From Flavobacteriales bacterium (GTDB lineage: Bacteria; Bacteroidota; Bacteroidia; Flavobacteriales; TMED113): a stretch of 12,519 nucleotides of DNA. Location: positions 1 to 12,519 of the forward strand of contig PAVX01000049.1 in assembly GCA_002713285.1 (NCBI GenBank). Reading direction: 5' to 3'. Both the position numbers and the translations under genes were made by a program. Shown here one piece after another: positions 1 to 7,747 of the stretch (the first letter of the stretch is position 1; each line of letters starts with the position of its first letter). The notes under the pieces are model-generated. The model searched no databases. It worked only from the letters and a program-made list of their open reading frames with translations, and had not been told where the DNA came from.

Positions 1-3000
1 CAGAAACCTCAAATTCATCACACACACCATCTCCATCAGCATCTGTTAAACAGTTACCGTCACAATCATATCCAGAATCAGCTGCTGGTGTGTCACATCC
101 ACACCCTAAGTCATTATTATAACATGAACCATCATCATCCGTTGCTGATCCATCATAGTTACATGCTGTAGAATCTGTACAACCAGAAACTACACAAGAA
201 CCATCATCTATAGTAGCTTCTGAATCATAATTATCAGCATTTTCATCCGTGCAACCGGCACAAGATTCATAGTCACAATCAATTAATTCATAATAAAAAC
301 CTTCAGGATCATAATTACACGCTTCAGGAATTATACAGCCAAAGAAAAGACAAAGAGCATCCTCTGTTGCATTTGGATCATAATTAAAAGCGTCAGGATT
401 GGTACAGCCGCCAATTTCTAATTCATCACATGTACCATCCCCATCTATATCATTTAAACAAACATCATCACAATCATAATATTGTTCTGGATATTCACAA
501 CCATTATCTGTGTTTGCTAATGAATCGTAATTACACGCACTGGTATCCAAACAACCATATATGTATTCAATACAACTACCATCATCTGTGTTTGCGGAAG
601 AATCATAATTAAATGCTGAAGAATCAGTACAACCATATATAATATCAATACATGAACCATCATCAAAACATACATTTGTATTATAATTAAATGCGGAAGA
701 ATCGGTACAACCAGCTATATAACAACAAGAATCATCATCTGTATTGACTGATGAATCGTAATTAAATGCTGAAGAATCAGTACAGCCAAATATCGTTTCT
801 ACACAAGACCCATCATCATCTGTGGCTGATGAATCATAATTAAATGCGGAAGAATCGGTACAACCTAGAATTTCTAATTCATCACATACCCCATCACCAT
901 CTACATCATTTAAACAAACCTCATCACAATCATAATAATCTATTGGATACGTACAAGAAGAATTATCTGTATTAACAGTAGAATCATAATTACATGCAGA
1001 CTCATCCATACAACCAAATATATAAGGAACACAAGAGCCATCCTCAGTATTCGCTTCGACATCATAATTAAAAGATGCAGGGTCTGTACAACCTGCAATA
1101 ACAGCAATACATGATCCATTATCATAACATGCATTTTCATTATAGTTATATGCTTCCGAATCAGTACAACCTGGAATATAACAACAAGAATCATCACCCA
1201 CATTAGCATCTGGATTATAATTCAGTGCTGAAGAATCTAAACATCCTTCAACAACAGCAATACATGACCCATTATCTTCTGTTGCTTCTTCTGAATAATT
1301 AAGTGCTGAAGGATCTGTACAACCTGGAATAACACAAGAACCATCATCTACATTAGCATAAAAATCATAATTAGTTGCATTAACATTCATACAACCTAAT
1401 ATTTCTTCAGAATCACAAATACCATTACCATTACTATCATTTAATTCATCATAAGGACAAGGATCATCTGCGTTATCAGCAAAGTCAGGACCAGGAGGAG
1501 AACATGCAACAACAGAGTAGATTTCATCTCCTAAACCATCACCATCTTCATCATAATACCATGTTGTTTCATAATAACAGGAACCATCATCATTAATAGC
1601 TAACGAATCATAATTACATGCCGTGTCATCTGTACAACCTGGAATAGTACAAGAACCATCATCTATAGTAGCTTCTGGATTATAATTATCAGCATTTTCA
1701 TCTGTACAACCCAATACACCTGTTATTTCTCCATTAAATAAAGCAACAAGTAATTGTCCAAAACCATTTGCAATAAAGGTATCTGAAAATGGAGGACTAG
1801 GATTCATAGTTGCACTTTCAGCAACAAAAGTTTGTCCATAAATAGATAAAACCCATGTGATTGCTTCTCCTGTAGCAAATCCATTGTCTTCTCCTGATTC
1901 TGATGCCCACAAAGGAATAGCTAATTGATTATTATCAAAATCATCACACCAAGTTTGATATCCAGCATTTTGTAATTGCCCTTCATCGTTTGTGTAAAAT
2001 GCTCCTAGTAAGGATCCACATGGAGGCTCTTCTCCATTAAATTGAACAGCAGTTAAGGATACTTGAACGGTCATATTACCATCTGTAATAGTATAATCAA
2101 AATCTAAAGAATAACAAGATCCATCATCAACAGTAGCATCAGGATTATAGTTATAAGCTGTGGAATCTGTACAGCCTAAAATAGATGACAATTCTCCTTC
2201 AAATTGAGCTAGTAATAACTGACCAAAACCATTTGAAACAAAATCTTCAGAGAAGGGAACAGTAGAATTCATTAATGAAGATGTAGCAAGAAAATCTTCT
2301 CCTCCAATTGACAAACCCCATGTAATCTCTTCTCCTGCTGCAAAGCCATTATCTAAGCCTGATTCTGATGCCCAAGCAGCAAGTGCTAGCTGATCACCAT
2401 TCCACTCTAAATATCCTCCATTTTGAAGTTCACCTGCGTCATTTGTGAAAAACACTCCAATTAAAGAACCAACAGGAGGAGCCTCTCCATTAAATGTTAC
2501 AACATCAGCTCCTATTTGAATAGTCATATTAGCATCTGTTATATCATAATCCCAAACTAAATCTACATCAACTGGTGTATATTGACAATCTTCAGCAACG
2601 AAATTAGATAATGCACATTCATCACCAGAATAATTGTTTGCTACAGGATCGCCGCAACCACCTGTTAACACCCAACAGGAACCATCATCTACAGATGCAG
2701 AAGAATCATAATTATAAGCATCTGGACATATACAACCTGCAAACTCACAACTTTCTTCTAAAAAAGTAGCATTAGCACAGTCAGTACCAGAATAGTTATT
2801 TGCTAAAGGATCCGAACACCCTCCGTCAATAATATAACAAGAACCATCATCTACAGATGCAGAAGCATCATAATTAACAGCCTCTGAACACATGCAGCCT
2901 TCCACTGCATTATCATAAGTACAGACTTCTTGTAAATATGTTGTTCCATCAGGACCAGAGCAATAATTATTGGCTAAAGGGTCTGAGCATGCATTAAGAA

Positions 3001-3601
3001 TAAAACAAACACCACCATTATCAAAAGCAACACCATAAGAACATTCACAAGATAAAACTTCTTCCTCTTCTTCACTATCAACATATTCTATAAAATCTGC
3101 TGATGCTAATCCAGACAAGCCATTACCAACATAAGTGAGGTCAAATACACCACCTAAATCGACCATTACCGCATCATTAGAAATATAATCCACTCCATCT
3201 ACAACTTCATCAGAATCAATAACATTATCGCTATCTAAATCAGCAGGCCAACAATCACCATCACATACTCTTACAAACCAATTATATGTTTCGCCTGTAG
3301 CAAATCCATTATCTAAGCCACTTTCCGATCCCCAAGCTGCAACTGCTAAGTTTTCAGATGAATTCCACATAGTTGCGCCTCCACACTGATAATCACCATC
3401 ATCATTAATAAAGAACACTCCAATTAAAGATCCATCAGTTAAAACTCCACCATTTAAAGTAGGGTCTGAAGCCCCTGTAGCGCCATTACCCTCTCCAATA
3501 CTAATTGTAGCATTTGCATCTGTGATAGGCACTTGCCAAATTACTTGACCATACGTGAAATAATTTGACAACATTAACAACAACAATAAAATATTTCTCA
3601 T
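1..3601 (-). CDS. Large secreted cysteine-rich repeat protein, 3' end outside window (partial)
   Basis: The frame is open from an ATG at 3601-3599 to the left edge, giving 1200 codons without a stop; the C-terminus is not visible. I checked the frame at several points (near 2, 1200, 1400, 2000, 3000 and 3600) and found no shift. The N-terminus (MRNILLLLLMLSNYFTYGQ) is a clear signal peptide, which fixes the start; no Shine-Dalgarno is evident. Three copies of a W..ITDAN..GSLIGVFF.ND domain follow (residues about 20-173, 344-474 and 499-628), separated and followed by GCTD..NY..DDGSC repeats. From about residue 631 to the edge there are some 17 such units, interrupted by EF-hand-like DxDGDGxCDExE loops. 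An acidic stretch (DSEEEEE) follows the first domain. These modules are widespread in marine Bacteroidota surface proteins, which usually end in a T9SS sorting domain; here that is only inferred. Function is unknown; a structural or adhesive extracellular role is likely. It lies 33 bp after the upstream gene and is probably cotranscribed with it. Confidence 0.9.
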   Translation of the reverse strand, partial: MRNILLLLLMLSNYFTYGQVIWQVPITDANATISIGEGNGATGASDPTLNGGVLTDGSLIGVFFINDDGDYQCGGATMWNSSENLAVAAWGSESGLDNGFATGETYNWFVRVCDGDCWPADLDSDNVIDSDEVVDGVDYISNDAVMVDLGGVFDLTYVGNGLSGLASADFIEYVDSEEEEEVLSCECSYGVAFDNGGVCFILNACSDPLANNYCSGPDGTTYLQEVCTYDNAVEGCMCSEAVNYDASASVDDGSCYIIDGGCSDPLANNYSGTDCANATFLEESCEFAGCICPDAYNYDSSASVDDGSCWVLTGGCGDPVANNYSGDECALSNFVAEDCQYTPVDVDLVWDYDITDANMTIQIGADVVTFNGEAPPVGSLIGVFFTNDAGELQNGGYLEWNGDQLALAAWASESGLDNGFAAGEEITWGLSIGGEDFLATSSLMNSTVPFSEDFVSNGFGQLLLAQFEGELSSILGCTDSTAYNYNPDATVDDGSCYSLDFDYTITDGNMTVQVSLTAVQFNGEEPPCGSLLGAFYTNDEGQLQNAGYQTWCDDFDNNQLAIPLWASESGEDNGFATGEAITWVLSIYGQTFVAESATMNPSPPFSDTFIANGFGQLLVALFNGEITGVLGCTDENADNYNPEATIDDGSCTIPGCTDDTACNYDSLAINDDGSCYYETTWYYDEDGDGLGDEIYSVVACSPPGPDFADNADDPCPYDELNDSNGNGICDSEEILGCMNVNATNYDFYANVDDGSCVIPGCTDPSALNYSEEATEDNGSCIAVVEGCLDSSALNYNPDANVGDDSCCYIPGCTDSEAYNYNENACYDNGSCIAVIAGCTDPASFNYDVEANTEDGSCVPYIFGCMDESACNYDSTVNTDNSSCTYPIDYYDCDEVCLNDVDGDGVCDELEILGCTDSSAFNYDSSATDDDGSCVETIFGCTDSSAFNYDSSVNTDDDSCCYIAGCTDSSAFNYNTNVCFDDGSCIDIIYGCTDSSAFNYDSSANTDDGSCIEYIYGCLDTSACNYDSLANTDNGCEYPEQYYDCDDVCLNDIDGDGTCDELEIGGCTNPDAFNYDPNATEDALCLFFGCIIPEACNYDPEGFYYELIDCDYESCAGCTDENADNYDSEATIDDGSCVVSGCTDSTACNYDGSATDDDGSCYNNDLGCGCDTPAADSGYDCDGNCLTDADGDGVCDEFEVS
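390..1199 (-). repeat. Duplicated multi-unit block, ~456-459 bp offset, within the cysteine array
   Basis: The segment at about 849-1199 and the one at about 390-740 have the same order of parts. Each runs: a DSCCYI[PA]GCTD unit, a unit ending N.C[YF]D.GSC, a unit ending T[ED]DGSC, a GC[ML]D.[ST]ACNYDS unit, the linker YYDCD[ED]VCLND, a D[VI]DGDG.CDELEI loop, and a further GCT unit. Matching landmarks are 459 bases apart at one end (1181 and 722) and 456 at the other (905 and 449). The order of variants is conserved, so this is a block duplication and not independent drift. Confidence 0.75.
557..865 (-). repeat. Most recent tandem part of the cysteine array (four near-identical units)
   Basis: Four consecutive units begin with GCTDSSAFNY. 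In protein order they occupy 788-865, 713-787, 635-712 and 557-634, with lengths of 78, 75, 78 and 78 bases. Synonymous codons alternate: units 1 and 3 use ACC for Thr and TCC for the second Ser, while units 2 and 4 use ACT and TCA. That pattern is what duplication of a two-unit block of about 153 bases would leave. Confidence 0.8.
1718..3544 (-). repeat. Three copies of an unnamed ~130-150-residue extracellular domain
   Basis: Three homologous segments lie at about 3083-3544, 2180-2572 and 1718-2107. Each starts with an aromatic residue before ITDAN or ITDGN, continues through GSLIGVFF.ND or GSLLGAFY.ND, then a W, then LA..AW.SESG.DNGFA.GE and a W, and closes on an NG.G.L or NGFGQLL segment. 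Copies 2 and 3 are closest to each other (shared FNGE.PP, GFGQLL.A.F.GE). Copy 1 is longer because of an insertion carrying a Cys-containing segment and a DLDSDNVIDSDE stretch. I recall similar domains in many Bacteroidota secreted proteins, but I know of no assigned function. A beta-sandwich fold is a guess. Confidence 0.8.
2573..3082 (-). repeat. Alternating cysteine-rich cassettes between domain copies 1 and 2
   Basis: Two kinds of short cysteine unit alternate here. One is the GC.C..A.NYD.SASVDDGSC form (two copies). The other is a C.DP.ANNY unit with a C..E.C tail (three copies). The paired cassette recurs at a 162-base (54-codon) offset: a 25-base stretch encoding SASVDDGS is identical at about 2679 and 2841. 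The two cysteines or more per unit suggest disulfide-stapled mini-domains (inference). A further single GCTD unit lies between domain copies 2 and 3 at about 2108-2179. Confidence 0.75.
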
Positions 3602-3634
3602 AACAAAAAAATTTAATTTATAATTCTAACAGTG
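3602..3634 (-). other. 33-bp intergenic spacer, probable operon junction
   Basis: This short AT-rich spacer sits between the TAG stop of the 1370-residue gene and the ATG of the downstream cysteine-rich gene. On the minus strand it ends in a T-run followed by GTT directly before the ATG. No Shine-Dalgarno-like GGAGG and no hairpin are present. The short gap and shared orientation suggest cotranscription (inference). Confidence 0.6.
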
Positions 3635-6600
3635 CTATTCTTCGTGTCCAAATAAATGAACATATCCTGTATATTTTTCCTTTGCGTGACTGGCAGTATT
3701 ATACAAATCTAAAGTATAGTAATAAACTCCATCCTCTAATTTTCTATTACTAAATTCATTAGTTGTACCATCCCAAAGATTATTTTGAAAATTATACTGA
3801 CTTTGTGAATGTACAACTTGACCAAATCGATTATAAACAGTAAAATTGATTTGAGTATGAACAAAAGGAATTAATTGATTTCCTAAGAAAAAATCATTAT
3901 TCTCATCGCCATTTGGAGAAAAAGCATTAGGTAATTCGAGAGGACAAGAAAAACCAACAACTTTTTGGTAGAATGTGTCACAAACTAGATACCTGAATTC
4001 ATACAAACCATACTCTGAAACACTAAAAGCAATTTCATGTGGAGTCTCATAATATACATTAACAGTACCATTATGACCACCTATAGGCTCCCACTCCCAT
4101 GACCCTGGATCCATTAAAGCATCTGTAAAAGAAATTGGGTTATTGATAATAATTTCTGATTCCAAAGAACAACTTGTAAAAGTGGAATAACCTAAGTCTG
4201 GAGCATTTTTTTCAACACTAAGATGTACCAAATCACTTGCGCCACAAGATGAAAACTCAAACACATAATCACCATAACAACACTCTTGGGATGCATCAAT
4301 AGCTGTCATTGATACATGAGGATTGAAAGAGTTAGGATTATCAATCGTTACATCTGTGTTATCTGGAAACTCTTCTACCGTCCAATATCCTTCATCCGAT
4401 TCAGAGGAAGCATTTAAATCAGCTTCAAAATCACAATAAACTATACTTGGAGATGCATAAGCATTGGGTGGAATTGCAAGCATATTAATATTTAATATAG
4501 TTTTTTCTCCACAATCATTGGTGAAAATAAGTTCGTATAATCCATAATCAAATACCGTTACTGAAGTTTCTAAATCCGAAGGATTTGAGAATATTAAACC
4601 ACCTGGACCAGAACCAGACCAAGATCCAGAAAGTGCTCCTGAACCAAAGACACTAACATCAAAAGAATCTAAACATGATGGCTGATCAGGCAATAATATC
4701 TGCATATCTGATTCACTGGGTTCTTCCATAAAAAATGATTCAGTATATATACATCCTAGAGCATCTTCAATTGACAATAAATAGAATCCTGAACATAAAT
4801 TAGTGTTATCAATAGGACTTCCTGATAAAGTACTCCATGTTAAGATATAGGGACCCATTCCTCCTGTAGGTGAAGATGACACTGAACCATCACACAAGCC
4901 AAAACAAGAAACAGGATTTATCGCAATATTCGAAACAATAACGTCAGGTTCATCTACAAAGAAATCCATTTCTGTAACACAACCATTAGCATCTTCAACA
5001 GAAATGGTGTAAGTATCTGAAAAAAGAGTATTTAAATTACCTGCCCCATTAGAATTATACTGGTATGGAGGCGTTCCCCCTGTAGCAAAAGGTGTAATAG
5101 AACCTGTTTGATCACCATTACAAGGAAAAACATCTATTATTTCTGCATTTAAAAGAAGTTCTTCATTTGGCTGATCAATTACAATATTATTAATTACATC
5201 TGTACAACCATTTAAATCAGTTATTACTACAGAATACGTTCCTGCAAATAAATTATCAGGATTAGCTCCACTACTCCAGCTTTCAGTATATGGAGGTGTG
5301 CCTCCAACAATACTTATTGTAGCATTACCTGTGTTATTTCCAAAACAATCAACATTTGAAGTTGATATAACAGTAGCTGTCAATAAAGCAGGTTCTTCTA
5401 TTATATATGTTGCTGTTTCAAAACAATCTTCACTATCTGTTACAATAACAGAATATCCACCTGGTGATAAATCTGTGATATCTTCATTGAAATCACCACT
5501 AGACCATTCAAATGTATATGGAGCGTTACCACCAGAAATAGTAATATCAATTGATCCATCATTAAATCCAAAACAAGAAATATTATTAATAGATTCATTA
5601 ATCACAATAGGATTTGGGGTGGTTACATTAAAAGTAGCTTCATAGTCACAATCATTTTCATCAGTAACTACAACAGTATAAAACCCTGTTGGGACACTCG
5701 ATATATCTGAACTAGTTGAATTAAAGCCTCCAGGACCAGACCATGAAAAAGAATATGATCCCACACCACCTTCAACATCTAATATAATTGAACCATCAGA
5801 AGCCCCACTACAAGAAACGGGAGTAATATCACCTTCAATGCTTACAGAAAGAGGCTCTGTTAAAGTGAGGTTATCTACTAATAGCTCACAGTCATTTGAG
5901 CAGGATACAAGTACCGAATATATTCCTGCATTCGCATTAGTTAAATTTTGATCTGATGTATCATTTGACCATTCAAAATTATATGGTGGAGTTCCTCCTA
6001 CAATCTCAATATCGACTATCCCATCACTGCCTCCATTACAAGAAACACCAAAACCATTGTAATCAGAAAAAGAAATAGAACTTACAGATAAAGGCTCTGG
6101 TTCTGAGATACTGAAAAACACTTCTTGTTCTGTTACTAAGCAACCGAAAAAATCAACAGGAGTAAAATAGTAATCACCAACACCTAAATTATCAAAAACC
6201 ACATTCGAACCGTTTTGAGAATCTATAATTCCTCCTATTTGAAAACCTAGTGTAGTTACATATCCAGCAGTACCTCCACTAAGCTCAATTGATATCGACC
6301 CATCACTAACATCATTGATTCCATCTCCATCATCATCAATAAAACATGAAACATCATTTACTGTGAAATCATATATAAATTCTTCTGGAGAACCTACTGT
6401 TACAGTTGTTTCAAAATCACAACCAAACACCGGACTTGTATTATCTTCATTTGATATATAGACTGTATAATCACCAGGAAATAAATTAATTAATTCACCA
6501 TCCCAATTAGGAGAATCTATTGAATTATTACTAACCCAAGTGATATTGTAGTTAGGAAAACCCGAACATTCACCTTCAGTATAACTACTAATTCCATACC

Positions 6601-7747
6601 AATTTTCTGCTTGACAAGCATTAAAGTATGTTAAAAAATCACAGCCACATACTTCATCTGCTGTTGAAGGACAAGAAAAATCATCATTATCTATCACTCC
6701 ATCTCCATTAGAATCTTCCGCTATTAACGATGAATCAATACAGTTACTATTCATAATACTTGAAACAAGAATAGACCCATCGTTAGTATCTGAACAATTT
6801 GCATCAACAATATCAAACTCAACAACGATTTCTTCAGGAGGTAAAATTTCAAAATAAACAGGAGCAGAACAACCTCCAGCAAAACCTAAATCCTCAACCT
6901 GTATCAAATATTCAGCAGGCTCTAGACCTGAAACAGTCACAGGTAATGTAACATTATTATTTTCTTCTACAATTTCACCACTGTCAAGATTAAACCAAAT
7001 ATAATTCCAAGGACCAATCCCTGAAGGAGTAACAACAACGACACCAGCTGTTTCATCAATAGTTTCGCAAGTTGGATCAACCACAGTCAAACCTGACTCA
7101 TCACAAGTTGGACAATCTAATTGAATACCTTGGATATAATAAGAAGGATCATCTATACATTGGTTCAAAGCAGCGGAATTATTCCAACTACCTGTTTCAG
7201 AATCTGCAAAATTTAAAATTTCCACAATCAAGTTTGCTTCATTAAATGCAGGTGGACACGACTGCGTGGTTATTTCCCAACAAAATGTCCATGGACCATT
7301 ATTTCCATCACCCCAATTGTTACTAGGATCTCCATCTAGAGAGGCTCCATTAGCTCCTTGAGTGGAATCATACCACCAGCCCGATGGAGAAATTAATTCT
7401 CCTGTAATGCCTGCAACAACATCCCCTGTCCAAATCCATTCTCCAAAGTTACCTTGACTTTCAGGTTGTCCAACTGGCTGTAAAGTACTTAAATCCCACC
7501 CTGGACCAAATGAAGGCACTATACCATGCATCCAATTTTGTGTCCCCGGTGTATTATAAGCTTCCACCTCATAGCACATTTGAACAGTAGTTTCTGAAGC
7601 ATAAGTAGAAAGGTTGGTAAATACAGGGTCTATAGTAGGGGCAGGAATTAATTCTACACCAGCATCAAGGATACAGTTATCATCTTGAGAATAACCCAGA
7701 TAAATACATAGAAAAAACAGAAAAAACAGAATATAAAATCTTTTCAT
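3635..7747 (-). CDS. SprB-repeat surface protein with T9SS type B C-terminal sorting domain, complete
   Basis: This is a complete 1370-residue secreted protein. The start at 7747 is supported by the signal peptide MKRFYILFFLFFLCIYLGYS followed by QDD. Residues about 30-215 form an N-terminal domain with W..GIVPSFGPGWDLS, SGWWYDS, NNWGDGN and TFCWEITT, a type I recall at the front of other Bacteroidota SprB-repeat proteins. Residues about 216-1011 hold around nine SprB-like repeats (SC.G..DGSI, GG..PY.F.WS, G.Y.V.V.D..GC, EP). Residues about 1012-1266 form three Ig-like modules. Residues about 1268-1370 are the type B sorting domain (PNAFSPNGDENNDFF, VYNRFGQVV, LWDGT, DGVYYYTL). SprB repeats are named after the gliding adhesin SprB of Flavobacterium johnsoniae. 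The likely role is a cell-surface adhesin or matrix protein exported through T9SS; the ligand is unknown. It is too short and differently built to be called SprB itself. Confidence 0.93.
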   Translation of the reverse strand: MKRFYILFFLFFLCIYLGYSQDDNCILDAGVELIPAPTIDPVFTNLSTYASETTVQMCYEVEAYNTPGTQNWMHGIVPSFGPGWDLSTLQPVGQPESQGNFGEWIWTGDVVAGITGELISPSGWWYDSTQGANGASLDGDPSNNWGDGNNGPWTFCWEITTQSCPPAFNEANLIVEILNFADSETGSWNNSAALNQCIDDPSYYIQGIQLDCPTCDESGLTVVDPTCETIDETAGVVVVTPSGIGPWNYIWFNLDSGEIVEENNNVTLPVTVSGLEPAEYLIQVEDLGFAGGCSAPVYFEILPPEEIVVEFDIVDANCSDTNDGSILVSSIMNSNCIDSSLIAEDSNGDGVIDNDDFSCPSTADEVCGCDFLTYFNACQAENWYGISSYTEGECSGFPNYNITWVSNNSIDSPNWDGELINLFPGDYTVYISNEDNTSPVFGCDFETTVTVGSPEEFIYDFTVNDVSCFIDDDGDGINDVSDGSISIELSGGTAGYVTTLGFQIGGIIDSQNGSNVVFDNLGVGDYYFTPVDFFGCLVTEQEVFFSISEPEPLSVSSISFSDYNGFGVSCNGGSDGIVDIEIVGGTPPYNFEWSNDTSDQNLTNANAGIYSVLVSCSNDCELLVDNLTLTEPLSVSIEGDITPVSCSGASDGSIILDVEGGVGSYSFSWSGPGGFNSTSSDISSVPTGFYTVVVTDENDCDYEATFNVTTPNPIVINESINNISCFGFNDGSIDITISGGNAPYTFEWSSGDFNEDITDLSPGGYSVIVTDSEDCFETATYIIEEPALLTATVISTSNVDCFGNNTGNATISIVGGTPPYTESWSSGANPDNLFAGTYSVVITDLNGCTDVINNIVIDQPNEELLLNAEIIDVFPCNGDQTGSITPFATGGTPPYQYNSNGAGNLNTLFSDTYTISVEDANGCVTEMDFFVDEPDVIVSNIAINPVSCFGLCDGSVSSSPTGGMGPYILTWSTLSGSPIDNTNLCSGFYLLSIEDALGCIYTESFFMEEPSESDMQILLPDQPSCLDSFDVSVFGSGALSGSWSGSGPGGLIFSNPSDLETSVTVFDYGLYELIFTNDCGEKTILNINMLAIPPNAYASPSIVYCDFEADLNASSESDEGYWTVEEFPDNTDVTIDNPNSFNPHVSMTAIDASQECCYGDYVFEFSSCGASDLVHLSVEKNAPDLGYSTFTSCSLESEIIINNPISFTDALMDPGSWEWEPIGGHNGTVNVYYETPHEIAFSVSEYGLYEFRYLVCDTFYQKVVGFSCPLELPNAFSPNGDENNDFFLGNQLIPFVHTQINFTVYNRFGQVVHSQSQYNFQNNLWDGTTNEFSNRKLEDGVYYYTLDLYNTASHAKEKYTGYVHLFGHEE
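3638..3946 (-). other. T9SS type B C-terminal sorting domain (gliding motility-associated CTD)
   Basis: The last 103 residues start with CPLELPNAFSPNGDENNDFF, contain the VYNRFGQVV strand and LWDGT, and end with a GVYYYTLDLYN strand and YTGYVHLF. This is the standard layout of the type B sorting domain, recognised by the type IX secretion machinery at the outer membrane. A four-residue tail (GHEE) follows the last strand. Confidence 0.9.
3950..4714 (-). repeat. Three Ig-like modules between the SprB repeats and the sorting domain
   Basis: Residues about 1012-1092, 1093-1180 and 1181-1266 share a loose plan: a Cys near the start, a central Trp (SGSWSGSG, EGYWTVEE, GSWEWEPI), then an aliphatic strand leading to [YD]YGLYEL, YGDYVFEF or YGLYEFRY, and a following Cys. 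They lack SprB motifs. Such Ig/PKD-like modules commonly precede T9SS sorting domains. They probably act as a rigid stalk next to the cell surface (inference). Confidence 0.55.
4715..7102 (-). repeat. About nine SprB-like repeats
   Basis: Repeats of about 72-90 residues start near residues 216, 311, 460, 556, 635, 715, 789, 864 and 938. Repeats 4-9 are regular (72-77 residues). Repeat 1 is degenerate and lacks the SC.G..DGS core. Repeat 2 is expanded by the Kazal-like and EF-loop insert. Repeat 3 carries a calcium-loop-like insert (DDDGDGINDVSD, 6302-6337) between its SC and DGSI motifs. Repeat 4 has the extended lead SDYNGFGVSCNG also common in the neighbouring upstream gene. Confidence 0.88.
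6566..6742 (-). other. Kazal-like cysteine module with EF-hand-like loop, inserted in a SprB repeat
   Basis: Residues 336-394 carry Cys at 336, 359, 367, 369, 378 and 394 in the arrangement C..DSSLI.., CP, EVCGCDFLTYFNAC, then GEC. The VCG.D..TY.N.C core is the signature of Kazal-type domains (serine protease inhibitors), in the CGCD variant I recall from Bacteroidota. Between the first two cysteines lies DSNGDGVIDNDD (residues 345-356, 6680-6715), which matches the EF-hand loop at positions 1, 3, 5, 6, 8 and 12. The flanking sequence (NCSDTNDGSILVSS before, YNITWVSNNS after) is one SprB repeat split by the insert. Inhibitory activity is not established. Confidence 0.7.

Larger units (their letters stand above)
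2..1711 (-). repeat. GCTD..NY..DDGSC array, about 17 units with calcium-loop-like spacers
   Basis: About 17 degenerate units of 22-28 residues fit the pattern GC[TML]D..A.NY[DN]..A..DDGSC. They are separated at intervals by an EF-hand-like loop with acidic residues at positions 1, 3, 5 and 9: DEDGDGLGDE (1523-1552), DSNGNGICDS (1409-1438), DVDGDGVCDE (878-907), DIDGDGTCDE (422-451) and DADGDGVCDE (14-43). Most loops are followed by the next GC unit after E[IV]. Each unit has one Cys at each end, so within-unit or between-unit disulfides are plausible. The loops resemble thrombospondin type 3 or EF-hand calcium ligands. The array runs off the left edge. Confidence 0.85.

Noticed and set aside
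430..612. Plus-strand open frame rich in His, Asn and Tyr.
   Set aside because: It is the antisense shadow of the Asp- and Asn-rich repeat gene; GAT, AAT and TAT codons read backwards give this composition. There is no start context or homology.
557..865. CRISPR-like regularly spaced repeats (about 75-78 bases).
   Set aside because: The spacing equals the protein repeat length, the units are in frame and coding throughout, and the intervening segments are related to each other and are not unique spacers.
940..1209. Minus-strand open frame rich in Met, Ile, Val and Leu.
   Set aside because: It is an out-of-frame reading of the same cysteine repeat array, whose real frame is open across the entire region.
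5298..5645. Plus-strand open frame of 115 residues.
   Set aside because: It is antisense to well-conserved SprB repeats 6 and 7 of the 1370-residue protein.
3635..7747. Naming the gene sprB.
   Set aside because: SprB of gliding flavobacteria is several times larger. Shared repeats and the sorting domain are general features of many T9SS substrates.
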